This document shows positions 12,601 to 26,200 of a DNA stretch of 64,000 nucleotides, one piece after another (within the stretch, counting starts at the first letter, position 1; each line of letters begins with the position of its first letter). The notes beneath the pieces are model-generated. The model had not been told where the DNA came from. It worked only from the letters and a program-made list of their open reading frames with translations, and did not search any database. The position numbers were made by a program, and so were the translations under genes. This DNA comes from Chrysopilus asiliformis (taxonomy: Eukaryota > Arthropoda > Insecta > Diptera > Rhagionidae). Where the stretch lies: NCBI GenBank assembly GCA_964034945.1, contig OZ035962.1, forward strand, positions 18,038,530-18,102,529, given 5' to 3'.

Positions 12601-15207
12601 GACACTTTTGTACTTAACTATCGCCCAACAAAAATTCTCCAAAATTTCGACAAAATATTTGCAAATCCCCAGATTAGTAGACACTGATGCATAGACATAG
12701 AAAAGAGCTTTGTGTATTACGGAATTTTATGTAGAATTTTTCTGGAAAACCTACGGGCTCGATTTTTTTAAAATTTAATTTTGTTGATATAACCTCACAT
12801 TATCTGAATGCCGAATTTAAAGCAAATCGAAAACCATTCGGTGCAATTTTTCTTATAATGAAAAATCGCGCTCATAAGACGTATTTATATTAAGATTTTC
12901 TTTTTTTTCCAGACAAGTGTAAATCAAACAATTAATAGAAAGGTGGTATACAATAACAGGAAATTCTGCTGTGTTTGCGCCCAAGAAGGACATTTGGCTG
13001 AACATTGCAAAAGTGCTGCTAGATTCATGGATTATCCGCTAACGGTTAGCCAAATAAAATCACATGCGCCTTCATATGAGGGTGGAATAAGTATGCCAAT
13101 GGATCATATGGCGTATAATCTATTTTATGAGCCAAAGGAAAACATGTCGTTTCGATTAACTGAAGGCGTTACCAAAAATCAATACTATGGGAGATTCCTA
13201 TCAGCGGTTGGATTGGAGAAGGAATGGGCCGAACATCGATATCTACAGGAACAACTCATGGGGGAGCCGGAAATCAGGGTACCAAAGCATAATTACGTTC
13301 TTAATCCATTCGCAAAGAGACTAAAACGACCAAAGAATAGTAAAAATGTCTCTTCATCTACTGTTAAATGCGTTGCAACAGATAAGGGTCTGTCGAATCA
13401 ATCAATCGCAATTGAATTCAGTTTCAAAAAAGAAATTAGAAATTTACAGGAGACATCAAAAAATTTCGCTCCCGATGTGATCAAATTGAATTTCTCAACA
13501 ACACATGAGAATAATGATAGGAAATTTATTTCACCGAAATGCGAGGAATTTAAGCAACACTGGCTAAATTTGTCCATTACGCAAGATGTTGGTAAGACCG
13601 GTTTGCCTTTGGCGAATCAGTCAAACGATGGCAACAAATTGAATGAATCAGTGGATAATTCAGAAGTTGTAACCGATTTGGATTCGGCGCAATCGCAAAC
13701 CAAAGTAGAAAAATCCAAGAAATCTTTAGCGAAATTAGAAGATGCTCCCGTACAAGATTCCCCTGATTCGAACTACAGTTTTTCAGAGCATTTTGGCCAA
13801 TCGAACACTGAGAAATCCTGTCCTAAAATACGTGAATTGGAGCCTCTGCCGGATTTTATACCTTTGCCTAGCGATGGAGAAGACGAAAGTGGCGACGATA
13901 ATTCTGGAGAAAATGATCAGATCAAAGATCTTCGGCAGAAATATATGGCAAATTTAAATGAAGATGTCGACATGGGTGAAACCGAATCGAGTGTATGTGA
14001 AGCGAAGGTTTATTTAGTGCCATTCTATAGTAGGTATCTACTTACACCGATTGGACAAAAGTTTCTAGTGGAGAAATCTCAGCAAAATAATGTGGAGACC
14101 AGTATTGATTGGACTTCAGCGGGAAATATGTTGATTATAAAAGGAACTGCAAGTAACCAAGATAAATTTCATAAAGAACTGATTGGAATGTTCGAGCAAA
14201 TAACCGACGAAGTGAACCGTAAGATACTCGTTCAGTCGCAGAGAGTTCCACGCAAACGTGATAGACTGATAAAATTTATCCAAGAGCATATACTGTTGCT
14301 TGAAGCGGATTTAGGCAATGCTCTGGATTTATACTTTCGATTACAATACGCTCAGCGTAACATGTCAAAATCGTCATGGAAGAATGCTGAGAAAATTCGA
14401 CGAAACCTAAATATTGTATTGATTGGTAAAGCTGGCTTTAATGATGGCCATAAATATGTATCAGCGCTGATGGATAATTTAAAAACACTACAGGAAGCGA
14501 ATATCGAAGACGTGCCTGACAGTTTACGCGATGAAATTGATAACAACTGGAGGTACATATTTTCATCGTATCGACATGACAAATACGATGAAATGGTTAA
14601 ACAGTACGTTGAGATGAAGAATGGTAACAATTTTCCAAAATTAGAATTGGATCCAATACTTCTTGGGAAAAGAACTTTGGATGTGTCTTTTCCGAATATC
14701 GAAACCAAAGAACATCTCAACGATTGTAAAGAATCGGAAACTAAGAAATCTCCTTCATCTCCACCAAAACCACCGAAAAAATGTGAAAATGTTAAAAATC
14801 CATTTTCACAGCGGCGAAGTGATAATAAATCCTTTAATCCAAACGTAAGGAAAGATGGAAGATTTCAAATTAATCAAAATTTCCAAATAAACCCATCGAC
14901 TAGCTTCAACAGATCATGCCCAAATCAAGCGCCGCGTAGGGACAAACGAATAAATGCTCAATGTCAAAACTTTTTGTCGGCTATGAATAACAGAAAAGTT
15001 ACTTCAAACCCACAAAATGGCGATGCGTTTTGGTCACGGGAATCCGTAAAAGTCATCGATCAATGTATGAAAATTGTTGGCAATCAGAATGCTATTCTAT
15101 TTGATAAATTGAAGAAAGCCAAACAAAAGGCTTTAAATGATTTATTGTCATACAATGATTTTAGATCTTTGAATGAAATCTATAATACGATGAAGTCAAG
15201 TCGGTAA
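9627..15207 (+). CDS. ZCCHC7/Air-like CCHC zinc-knuckle protein
   Basis: Likely the Air1/Air2/ZCCHC7 homologue, the RNA-binding subunit of the nuclear TRAMP polyadenylation complex that feeds aberrant RNAs to the exosome. Exons: 9627-9635 (only Met-Asp-Pro), 9694-11632, 11692-11888, 11957-12094, 12913-15207, joining in frame to about 1525 residues. The start is chosen because ATGGATCCA is followed by GTAAGT and splices in phase to the long exon. Five zinc knuckles lie at residues ~673-793: CYNCMEFGHTRSKC, CYMCGEIGHREPRC, a degenerate third (CLRCGRATNTFVKSC, without the His), CPICKIRGHSVDYC and a fifth with C780, C783, H788, C793. The flanks are long, polar and probably disordered; residues ~4-650 have many acidic and Ser/Thr clusters. 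The ~730-residue tail includes a more hydrophobic, perhaps folded, part encoded at about 14000-14700. It is far longer than human ZCCHC7 (about 540 residues). The TRAMP role is inferred from knuckle number and spacing only. Confidence 0.85.
12258..12592. mobile_element. Head-to-tail array of a MITE-like unit, ZCCHC7-like intron 4
   Basis: The block CCCAATTCAGACTAAC followed by ATTRCRATTACGATT-like sequence recurs three times (about 12258, 12388, 12548). Between the blocks are oppositely oriented ends (AATCGTAATCGCAATCGTTA). The second unit contains a strong internal palindrome around ATGAGATCAAAGCTTTC / GAAAGCTTTGATCTCAT. Two full units and one truncated unit in tandem. Diverged related sequence may occur at 8800-8930 and 38760-38890. 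Confidence 0.65.
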
Positions 15208-15210
15208 AAT

Positions 15211-15216
15211 AATAAA
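15211..15216 (+). terminator. Candidate poly(A) signal, ZCCHC7-like gene
   Basis: AATAAA begins 4 bp after the stop codon. The 3' UTR would be very short unless a later site is used. Confidence 0.45.
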
Positions 15217-17226
15217 GATTGCATTTGATGTTTCGGTAGTTTAAAACACATGGCTGTGGGAATGGTTAACGCTACGTTGTAAATACTTGAAGAAATCGCC
15301 TTGCGTGTAATAACATTGTACTAAATGTTTATTCATTTATTTCGAATTTGTATCAGGAAATACATTTTTTTAAAAGAAAAGTTTTGATGTTTTGAATGAG
15401 ATTTTAAGGATTTTTGTGCTCCTGATTTTGGATGCCGTGGCATAAAATTTACAGTGACAAAGTTCAGTACTGGGGTGGAATCACGTTAAGGAACAAGTGA
15501 TAGTGACTGTCACCCATCATTTTTTTTAATCAATAAGAAATTTTGGCCACTTTTTTCGAATACAAAAGGCCAACTACAAGAGTACCACCTTGTGATTCCA
15601 TTTTGATCAAAATGTGTAAAGCTTTGACATCACCGTGCTCCAAATAATTAACGGTTGACAATTGCCATCACTTGTCACTACACACGATTTCACCCCTGAT
15701 TAAAATAAAAGATGTACCGTTCAAAAAAATTCGTTGTGCAGTTTTTATTCGAAGAGGGAAATGGGGGTTTTTTTCTCTTAGTACCGGTCTTAGTACCGGT
15801 AAAAGATATCCATTTCTTAGTACCGGTAAAAGATATCCATTTACGGTAAAAACCAAAAATATAGAGCATGTGTGCAAGTAATTCGCAAAAATCTTTTTCT
15901 ACCTTTTAATGGAAATATCTGAATAATGGTAAAATATAGCACATAACAGTAAAATACAAAATTGTGGCAAACATTCTCTTCATCTCATATTTTGAACCAC
16001 CAAAAACCCGTTATTTTTCGGATTAACCGCAAAAAATTGATTTTTTTTAATTAGTAGGATATTCGATACCGGTTCGAGATACGCAGTTCTAGTAAAATAC
16101 AAATATGTCGGAAATTTTATTGTATTCAACTTTTGTCATACCCAATACTACTGAAAAACGTATATTTCCAGAATAAATAGCAAAAAACAAAAATGCAAGC
16201 CGTCATTTTGGTTACTTCCGGTTAACGGATTTTTACCAAAAGTTGATAAGATCGTCCACAGATATTGTACACTAGATTGCGTCGTTCCATGCAATCCCAT
16301 AGTAAGGAAGCGGGACGGCGTCACTATCGCTTGCTCGTTTTTTCGTCAATGTTCAGGGAGGTCAGGGTGTCAGGTTTTCGAATTTAATTATGGCATATTA
16401 TTGTATGTGGCACTCTGAATATGGATAAGATTTATCGGTATAGGACTTAAAAAATGTTCCGTCGGTAAACTGCATAGGCATTTCAATTCCAAAATCAATG
16501 TTCAATTTTTCTGTTTCTTTCCAATGTTCAATATGTCCCATTTGAGATAGCAGATGGCGGTATCTAGTGGTATGTATCTGTGGGATGTGGGATTGTCCCA
16601 TTCCAGGACCAAACACGCCTGTAAAATTTCATGGCTTTATTAGTTTTTGAAAAATCTTGTACACAGACTGGCAGATTAACAGACTGACACACTTTTGTAA
16701 TAATGCACAGAAAGCCACTTTTGTAATAATGCTCCCGGAAAAATCGGGCTATCCTCTCCTTCCCATATAATCGAGAGTTTTTTTGTTAAGCTGTCTGGTC
16801 CTTCCTGCGAAAAATTTAATCAAAACCTGCTCATGTCAGAAATCCGAATCCGTCAACCAGAAAAAATTAAAAATTGCCAAGATTCAAACAATATTTTTGT
16901 TTTATATATTTTATTAGTGATATTCTCACAAAATATTTCGTTTACTAATAACAATAGACTTTCTTACTTACAGTAGTATTAATCATAATAACCAAAAACA
17001 CCTTCTACGCATTTATTTGTTTTTCTTTTTTGTTTTAAAAAGTCCTTAATATACACATTATAAATATAAAATTAAACAGTGTTTTTTTGTTTCAATAAGT
17101 AATAACAATCAATTTTAAATATTTTATTATTGATTAATGATATTGGATATCTCTAAGATTTATCAATTAAAAAAAATCCTTAAAATGTTTTTGAATTCTA
17201 GTTATTAACAGGATCAGAAATTTTCT
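15217..17226. other. Convergent intergenic region, repeat-rich
   Basis: No gene recognised. About 15468-15705 looks like a diverged MITE: GGGGTGGAATCACG near the left is partly inverted in ATTTCACCCC at the right, with AAGTGATAGTGAC / ATCACTTGTCACTA inside. 15776-15842 is a short tandem repeat (CTTAGTACCGGT plus AAAAGATATCCATTT). 15890-16280 belongs to a dispersed family carrying GATACGCAGTT-, TACCGTTATC- and CGGTTAACGGATTTTTACC-like blocks, also seen near 23690-24090 and 29600-30000. An AATAAA on the minus strand near 17123 could be the TRAPPC11 poly(A) signal. Confidence 0.45.
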
Positions 17227-20200
17227 CTACTCTTTTTGTTGTCTAATAGGAGGCTGTAAGACGAATAGGAAATAATTAATAGATTATGTAAAAACATTTC
17301 TGTGACAAAAAGCCATAACATCTTATATCGATTTTCAATTCTTGCTGAATTGTTCTGTTTGGGAGATGCAAATACAGATTACTTTGGTATTTTTAGAAAA
17401 TCGACTTAAGATGCTATGGATTTGTGATAGAAATATTAAAAACTGAATTACTTACAAGTATAAATACTTTTTTGGGCATAGAACGCTGCACCAATTGGCT
17501 TAATTCCGACTGATGTGCATCGTTTCGACTTGGATCTAATTGAGTATTATACTCTAATGATAGCTCAGGTAATATTTGCCATCCAGATTTCAATGGATAC
17601 AAATTAAATACGATTTCAACATCTGAATTCGCCAATATTGATATATTCAACTGAAAAACAATGATTTTATTAATAAAAGTCAAAACACAAGGACAAAAAA
17701 AAATTTACCTGTTTATGACCAGAGCACATAAAACTATCAGAATTACTTAAAGATGCAATTAAATGAAGAACTTTTGATTGGGGATTTCTAATAACAATTT
17801 TCAATGTCATCGGAATCTTAACGTAAATTTTTTCCTCAATAGAACAGTAGATATTCGTCACTGGCTCTTCGATATCGATACCATTGACAAGAAATTTCGA
17901 TTCGTTCCATTCAGTTTCATTTGTGCAGCCATTGCGACGCCATTTCACACAGTAAAATCCAAATATTGGTGCTGAAGAATTGTTCGTTTCGGACGTGAAT
18001 AGAACACCCTTTATGAAACCACGACAAAAGCCAGTTAACTGCACAGCATCATTGGCTTTCGTGTACACGACCTTTGGTAACGATTTACCGCGTTGAATGT
18101 TTTGTTGCTGTGAGCTATTATCACTTTTAAAGCTCTCCTCTGTTTCTGCTCTTAAATCATCGTCTGATATAATTAAAGAGTTCTGCATTATATTTGAACT
18201 TTGATTGTTTAATAAATTATTATTGCCTATTATTGTCGTATTGGTAGGAGTTTTTATTAGGAAATTCTTATTAACAGATGTCCCGTCATTTCTGTTTGCT
18301 AGATTTTTGATCTCCGTTTTGTTTGGATTTCGATTCCTTTGGAAAATTAACGGAGTTTCACGGTTCGATTGAAAATCGGAACGGGTTTTCCAATCGGCTA
18401 ACGTTGAATTCGATCTTAATGTAATTACATCTTCTAAATTATCGCCGTGTTTGTAAGTAGTTTGTTTTTTCTCTTTAAAGCTGTAAGATCCTTGGGTTAA
18501 ATTATGATCCTATGAAAAAAAAGAAGATATTGATTAGTTAAATTGTCTTTTGGAATTTAAAAATACAATTCAACCCGTATTTTATCATTTCGTGGTCAAA
18601 GATAGCCCTAAATTGAAATTCTCACACTTCGGGTTTTGATTTTCTTGACGTCCTGGTTTTCCGAAGTTTTTTTTAAAGTGCCAGCCAGAGCTTAGGGGAA
18701 GACCCTTTAATGCCGGAGCACAGCTTAGGATGGTCGAAAGGACAAAATGAGATGTCCGTTTATGTTCTCCTTGAACTTATGCGGGTTATAGTCCGCGGGA
18801 ACACATCGAATGGTAAATCATTTCAAAGTCTCGTTGTTTGCGGAATGAAGGAACCCCTAAACTTTACTCTACGAAAACGGGGCGGCTCAAGGAATAAGTC
18901 GTGCGCGCGTCCAGCTGCACGAGAGGGTCTAGGGAAAATATACCGTGGAGGAATAAGTTGGGAAATTTCGGTGGAACATTTTCCATGTTTGAAATTCCCG
19001 GACACACGCTTAAAAATTCTTCATGGACGCCCATAAAAAAAGACCGTGTCCGGAGAAAATAGTGCCATCCTACCCAAAACTCACTTTTCAGTAAAAAAAA
19101 ATATATTAAGAGCGTTAAGTAACTCACTTTTTAGTAAAAAACTAGGGGCTGCGCCCCGAACCGCTTCGCGGTTCATCCCCCTTCCGCAGGTCGGCCTTCG
19201 GCCTCCCTGCTTCCGTCGGCCTGCGGCCTCCACAACTACTCGGCCTTCGGCCTCGCCCCTCGCGCTTGAATTGTTGGAATTTGATGTATGGAGAGGTTAC
19301 GTAAAATTATTTAAATATATATAAATCCTCTTTACTCGGCCTTCGGCCTCGACTCAAATGCAGATAATTAACCCAAAAAAGGGAAATTTTTTTAGAGACA
19401 TTTTTCTTTGTGACCCAACAAACAATTTTTGGTATCTTTGCATTCCTTTTTTTAATGAGTTTTTGGAGTAGCAGGTTACCCAATATAATAACGTTGTAGG
19501 AGGTAAAGTCATAAAGAAACAAACATACAACATTTTTTATTAGAGTGAAATTTTGCAATAAGAATTTCAAAAGGTGTTCCAATTGAATTTTCATGTATTG
19601 AGTATTTATGTAGAATTGGATTCTAAACACTGTTTGTTCTTGGAGTTTTGCAATAAAGTGAACCGTTTTCGAGAAATTTGCAAATAACTTTTTGGATTGT
19701 ATGGGAGAGGGGGGAAGCTTAAGGGGTAGGTGCACCAAACTTCACAGAAACACCCTCTGTGCTAATCTAAAGTTTTCCTGAAAATTTGGTCAAAATCGGT
19801 TCAGCGGCTTAGAAGTCTATAAGCCACATACATACATACATCCATTTTTATACCCGTATGGTGAAACCAAAGGGTATATTAACTTTGCCTTACCGTTTGT
19901 AACGCTAAGATCCCGTCATCGCACAAAAAAATGAATTACACCAGTGTGTTTAGAATGATAAAAATATTTAATTTTTGCATGTCCGTCCGTCTGTCCGTCT
20001 GTCTGTCCGTCTGTCTGTCTGTCTGTCTGTCTGTGGCGCGGATTGCGGGCGCACGGATTGAGCTAGAGACTTGAAAGTTTGCACAGATCCGTTTTTCGTA
20101 AAATGCGAGGCTAAGTTCGTTAATGGGCAAAAATGGACCATTAGGGGGGGTACCCCCCATACGAACGAAATCGTTTTTTGTGAATATCTCAAAAATGGTG

Positions 20201-23200
20201 CATCTTATCAAAAAAGTCCAAGAACAAAAGTTATTTAGGATATGATTCTACATAAAACTCCCATATATCAAAATCCGATTGGAATAAATTTTAAAAAATC
20301 TTATTGGAAAGTTTGATTTCAAAGTGGAATTTTGGTATAACTGTTCGAATTTTGATACGAATATCACCATACGGGTCTCCAATGATTGCCAGATAGGCAA
20401 TTATAGCTTTTGTTATGTTTATATATATAGATTATATTAAGTCATATTAAGTCACTGTTGAACTTTGCCCTAATATATGAGTCGGAGGGTGGTATTCAGA
20501 CAGCTCCAACCGCTCCACTTGCAGAAAATTCCCAGTAAATTTTCGGTGTTATGATTTATAGTTCTACTCGCAGTTGATGATTATTTATATCGTAATGATA
20601 TTCAATTTTGTCCTACATTCCATATAGATAAGAAATATGGAATATGGGACATAAAATTGAATGACATTACGATATAAATTGGTTTGAGCATCACTCAAAC
20701 GATTCTGAGGCGGATGTAGTTTGATAATCTGTTGAAGTAATGGATATTTCTGACATCAAACAACCTACTTCCCCTGACCAACTCGCTTCATTATATACAA
20801 TTACCAACAGACCCTTTGTTGCCAGCTTAAAGTTTTTTGTATAAATTTTAGAATGCCAAAACACGATAAATAACTTAAAAACTTTTGGGAAAAAACGTTA
20901 TCCTTACAGGACCTTCTGTTTCGAATTTTGAAAATCTAACAGCTAAAAACCTGCTCCTGGCAACGCAGATCATTTTGCAAAAAACCGCGTAAAAATCGGT
21001 CCAGTAGATTTTGAGTTTTATAATCTCAGACAGACCAACAAACATCCCTTTTTATATATATAGATTAATAAAACCTACTTACACATATGAAATACATTTC
21101 GAGAATATCAATATCGCATGTAGATTGAACTTCGATATTGGCTCGAAACAGAAAATCTTCACCTTTGAATGCCTTCGTAAGTGGCTGTCGATTAAGCGTA
21201 TAGAACCGTCCATTAAATTTAAGTTCCGGAACACATGAAAAAATAATGACATCCTCTCTAGCTTTCCGGATCATATTGTCCTCGATATAATCAATTTGTA
21301 TATTACAAGTCATTTGTCGATTCAATTTTGATACTGGATTATGCGGCTTATTGGTTGGCGATTCAAAATTTTCGACAATACTCTGAGATATGTGATTCGG
21401 TTGTTGATGATGACTCTCTGCGCTATACCAAAGTTTCTGTTGAAGTTCTAAATTACCTTCGACTAGACTGAATACGTAGTATGAGACTACCGTGCTACCT
21501 TGCATTTGTAATTCACCAACATCGATGTGAATATGGGGTAATAGCTTCTGGCGATGTTGTGAGAGATCCGTAGTTAAGAAAACTATAAAAGATGTTCGTT
21601 GGTAATCGACATTGTGATTGATTGAAATTTACCTTTATTTCTAAAATTATTAGGTACGCTTATACTTATCCCAACATTTTGTAACGAAACGTTGGACGTG
21701 TTGCTAACATTGCTTATCACTTTAAAATATTCATTAACTAGCATTGGCTGCATATTTTGATTGTTTTGTGTCATTAAATGGAATCTAAAAATTAAGTAAT
21801 CATAAAATATATTCTATCCGTTAAAAAATCAAAAATTTACGTTGGGACGATGTAACATGATGTAGTTATGTTTATATTATCCATAAAGTCCTTCTGGCGA
21901 TTATAATTTTTAAAATCTCTAATCCTATTGAGATTGGTGCTTTTGGCTAAAATGGCATAATTCCTATCAGATCCAATTTCAATCTCCAAGCGTGATATCT
22001 GTTAAAAAAAATTAAAAATTTGATCAACTTTTGATGATACACCGAGATATGCCGTTATTTCGAAAGAAAAATCATTTTTTTGCGTTTATCCCGAAAATTA
22101 ACGGTTTTTTGATAGTTTACTGTATAAAAAGAATTCACGATCCCGATAATTTTGCCTTCAACTGTTATCTGATATCTTTTACCATTGAGATATTTACATT
22201 AAAAGGTAAAAAATTAGATTTTTGCGGATTGTTTGCAAATTAATGGTTCAGCTACAATGAAGGCGGCAAGCGGCAGCGGCGGCGGCATGGCGCCACTACA
22301 CATACCGCCGATAGTGGCACTGCCGGCATTTGCTTCTGTCAAAATTAAATCTTTTGAAATCAAAACGTCAAGAAATCTGCATAGAATGTGGCGCCGAATG
22401 TGGTGGTTTTCATAAAACATTTTGGGCGGCGGCGGCAAGTTTGACTTTGTTTCAAACTCGGCGGCGACGGCAAAAATGCGCTGCAGTTACCGCTGTATTG
22501 TAGCAGCTCTCATTGCTCTACATTAGTGCAAAAAAAAAAACGCCGCCCGCCGGTGCCGCCTTCATTGTAGTTGAACCATAATGGTTCCTTAAAAAAATGT
22601 TTAATATAATACTAAGCTCACACTGACGCAAAATCACGTAATTTTGCGAAATGATTTAGATCTTAAACCAAAGTGTTCACACAGAGATTAAGGTAATTTT
22701 GTTTCACATTTCAACTACAGGATTGCTATGAATTTTAGTGTAGGATTGCTATGAATTTTAGTAATATGATGAATAATACAATTCAAAACATCGATCAAAT
22801 ATGTGCAAACAGAATTAGACACTTTAGACGACAATGGAAATTATCTGTAATGAAAATAAACAATTATTTTCCATTTCATATCTAATCGCATCAAAAACAG
22901 GTCCATTTTTTTGCCCCGCGTAGGTTGTTTACTAATATATCCTCTTCGCGTGCGGAACACGGCTTCTTTTGCTTATATTTCCATTTTTCCAATGCAGCAC
23001 AAATGTCAAAACTTCTCAAAACTGATGTGCTGAAGAGAGCCGAATGAGTGATGCAGGGATGTATCCATTGTTTTTACTTGATTTCGTTCGTAATTTTGTG
23101 GAAATTGCATACTTTTAGTGATTTTGAAAACAGGTTAATGTACTGAAAATCTCGTGATTTCGAGGAAGATTTCGTTCAAAATTACGAAAATCTTCAAAAT

Positions 23201-26200
23201 TACGTAATTTTGCGTCGGTGTGAACATAGTATAAGATTTAAAGACATTAAAATTCTCTATAAATTTGTCTTTCACCTTAAATCGATATCTTTTACCGTTA
23301 TCAAGATATTTTAAATTTTGTAAAATAAATCATATTTTCATATAAGCATTACAATTTCTTATAGAAATATCACAGGTTGTGAAAGGGTTGATTTTAATTG
23401 TAGATTTAATTGAAGATTTATATATTCAGCTATTCAAGCGGACGGCTATTTAAAAAAAAAGCTGGGGTCTACTTTTTCAAGCAGTCTTAAAAAATTAAAT
23501 CTCACAAAAATATAGAAATTATTACTTTATACACCAACATAACAATTTATTATTACTTTCTTTTGATTTTATTACTTGCAATTTCGCTTTTTGTTGCTTA
23601 TTCTGAAATTACGCGTTTTCAGTAGACTTCTTTATGACAGAAGTTAAAGATAGTGAAATTTCCCACACTTTTGTCTTTTACAAAAACTCGATATCTTAAA
23701 CCGGCCCCGAGATATACCGTTATTTAAAAAAAATCCGTTTTTTGCGATTCTCTCGAAAACTAACGGGTTTTCGGTGGTTCATTGTATGAGATCAATTGGA
23801 GAAAATAATATTTGCTACAATTTTGTCTTTTACTGGTATCCGCTAGTTTTTTTTACCGTTATTGAAACATTTTAATTAGAAATTAAAAAAAAATAGATTT
23901 TTGTGAATTGCTTGCAAAGTTATTCGCAAAAATAGTTATAGCAAGAATTCTCTACTTTTTTGCCTTTTACCGTAAATCGATATATTTTACCGTTATCGAG
24001 ATATTTTAGATATGGATATATTTTACCGTTATCGAGATATTTTAGATATCGATATATTTTACCGTTATCGAGATATTTTAAATATATAAATCACACTTTT
24101 AAGCTAATATTTTACCTCTCGGATTATAGTGTAAATTGAGCAGGAACGTAGATTTTGTATAAGAAAGTCATGCGCTGTTCACATAAGATATTTTTACATG
24201 CGGTTTTCTATTCTGTCCCATATTCCGCTAAATTTCACACTAACATAATTACCTGCAATTCAACGTTCTCCAAAAACTGTTGGTTTTCCGCATTGAATAC
24301 CATTTTATAGAGTTTATCGGGCTCGAGCATAAATTCTGGATCGAAATTAATATATTCTAGTTGACTATTTTCCTTTTCGCACCTTCGTAGTTCTGTAATG
24401 CTACCAAAAATAGTGTATTTACTGGCTTTCAGTTTAAACATTTGATTGGCATCGGATATTAAAATTCCCACCGATCTTAATTTCAGAGGAATGTCTGTTA
24501 GTGACCTGAAAAGATTTTGAAAAATATTTTAAAAGTGTTTATGAATAACAAAAAGCCTACCTTATGTATAATTTAACGGTGATGGGATCGTCATTTTTAA
24601 TTTGTGATTTATCAAAACTAATAACACAATCAATTAAATCGCTTATTTTATCCAAATCAATGGTTATTGGTGATCTAAAGGCCTCCAAGGATGTCTCCCA
24701 ACTGGCACGAAGTTCTGGCGCTATTTGGCTTTGGGATACCGGTGGAACATTCTGAAAATAATTGAATTTGTTTAAACATTCTTTCTTACTAAATTTAGTG
24801 CAATTTACCTGGAAAACTTTCCATAAATTTTCCAAAACCACAATACGTTCTTTTTTATCACATTTAATTCGCATCGATAAAGCTTCGATACTACATGAAA
24901 TAAAATCTGCTACGGATGCGGACAAGAAAGCTGAACGTAATGTTTTTAGTAAAACTTCTGAGAATATTGTATACCATCGATCTTCTCGGTAATCAGAGAG
25001 CATTAATGAAAATAAACTGTAAATCAAAATGGAATTACATTGCAGAAATGTGAAATTAAATCGAATGCTTACGTTAAGGCCTTTGCATGATCGCCACATT
25101 TGAAATATTCTTCAGCCATATCGATTGCTAATTTTTTACGAAATCTCAAACATTTATAAATTTTGAATTGTGCCATGGCTTGTCCGAGCAGAATAATTAT
25201 TGCAGCCTTGAAGATACAAAAAAAAAAACAGTTTTTTTTGGGTCAAATTAGAAATTATTTTGAACACAAACTTTCGTGATATCTCTTTAAATTCCCGATA
25301 AACTCACCGAGTGATTAAAACATCTTTCGTATTCCTGCACCATTGAAATTATCTGTTGCTCGGATGTCGGTTCGCCAGTTTTGATAGCTCGAATGCCAAA
25401 AAACTCACCAAATAAGGTCGATGAATTCAATGGCGATGTCGGCGTTGTGGGTTCCGTTGGCGATAAACTTAATGCTAGGATATTCAAAAATCATCTTACA
25501 GAAATTTCGTGGAAAAAAAAAATTTACTCACAACAACACTGAATAAAGGCTTCTTTTCGTTTGGCAACATATTCGGCTGCTTTGTGGAAATAAATCCCCG
25601 GATGTTGAGTTTGCAGACCCGCCAATCCATTTTTAATTGCCTCACAGAATAATTCAGCGAATGCGCTGTACCTATTATCAAACATACACGATTAAAATTA
25701 TTTAAACTTTCTGAAAATCAATTCTGCGTAATTTCCAAGTATACTCACTGCACGCTTAGCCATGCGTAATGTTCAAATAGTAATTCTTTAAAGCCAACTC
25801 GATTTCGGTATTTATCAATGTGATTCTTAAATTGTGTGATCGCATCTCTCGGCGCATTCAATTTAAACATAAGGCGGCAAATTTTAAAACTGAGGAAACC
25901 AGCAATCGTTTTTATTTCGAAACAATTAACATCGATTATTCGAATCTCTTCTAAATTTAAGTAGGCTTGCGTGTAATGCCTAGAATTTGTTATTTTTACA
26001 ATTTAGTTAAAGAAACTGTGGTAAAAATTACTTTAATGCTGTATTATAGTCCAAACGCATTTCAGCGATGAATCCTAATTTAAATTGATGTCTAATCTTA
26101 AGAGGTTGATGTGATGCAGTCAATTGATCTCTATGAACACGGACCTGCTTAGACATTTGGGCGTAATACGATTGAGCTATTTCTAAAAAAGCCGATTCAA

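Noticed and set aside
19046..19324. 92-codon frame through the GC-rich hairpin block
   Set aside because: The frame results from stop-poor GC-rich repeats and has no family similarity.
19936..20211. Repeated ~90-codon frames with TDRQTDRQ tails (also at 34531-34839, 40945-41208, 42936-43121)
   Set aside because: The similarity among them comes from HINE copies. The tail is the GTCY microsatellite translated; no catalytic motifs.
22233..22438. Small Gly/Ala/Pro-rich frames on both strands
   Set aside because: They arise from the GGCGGC-rich interior of the MITE in the TRAPPC11 intron.
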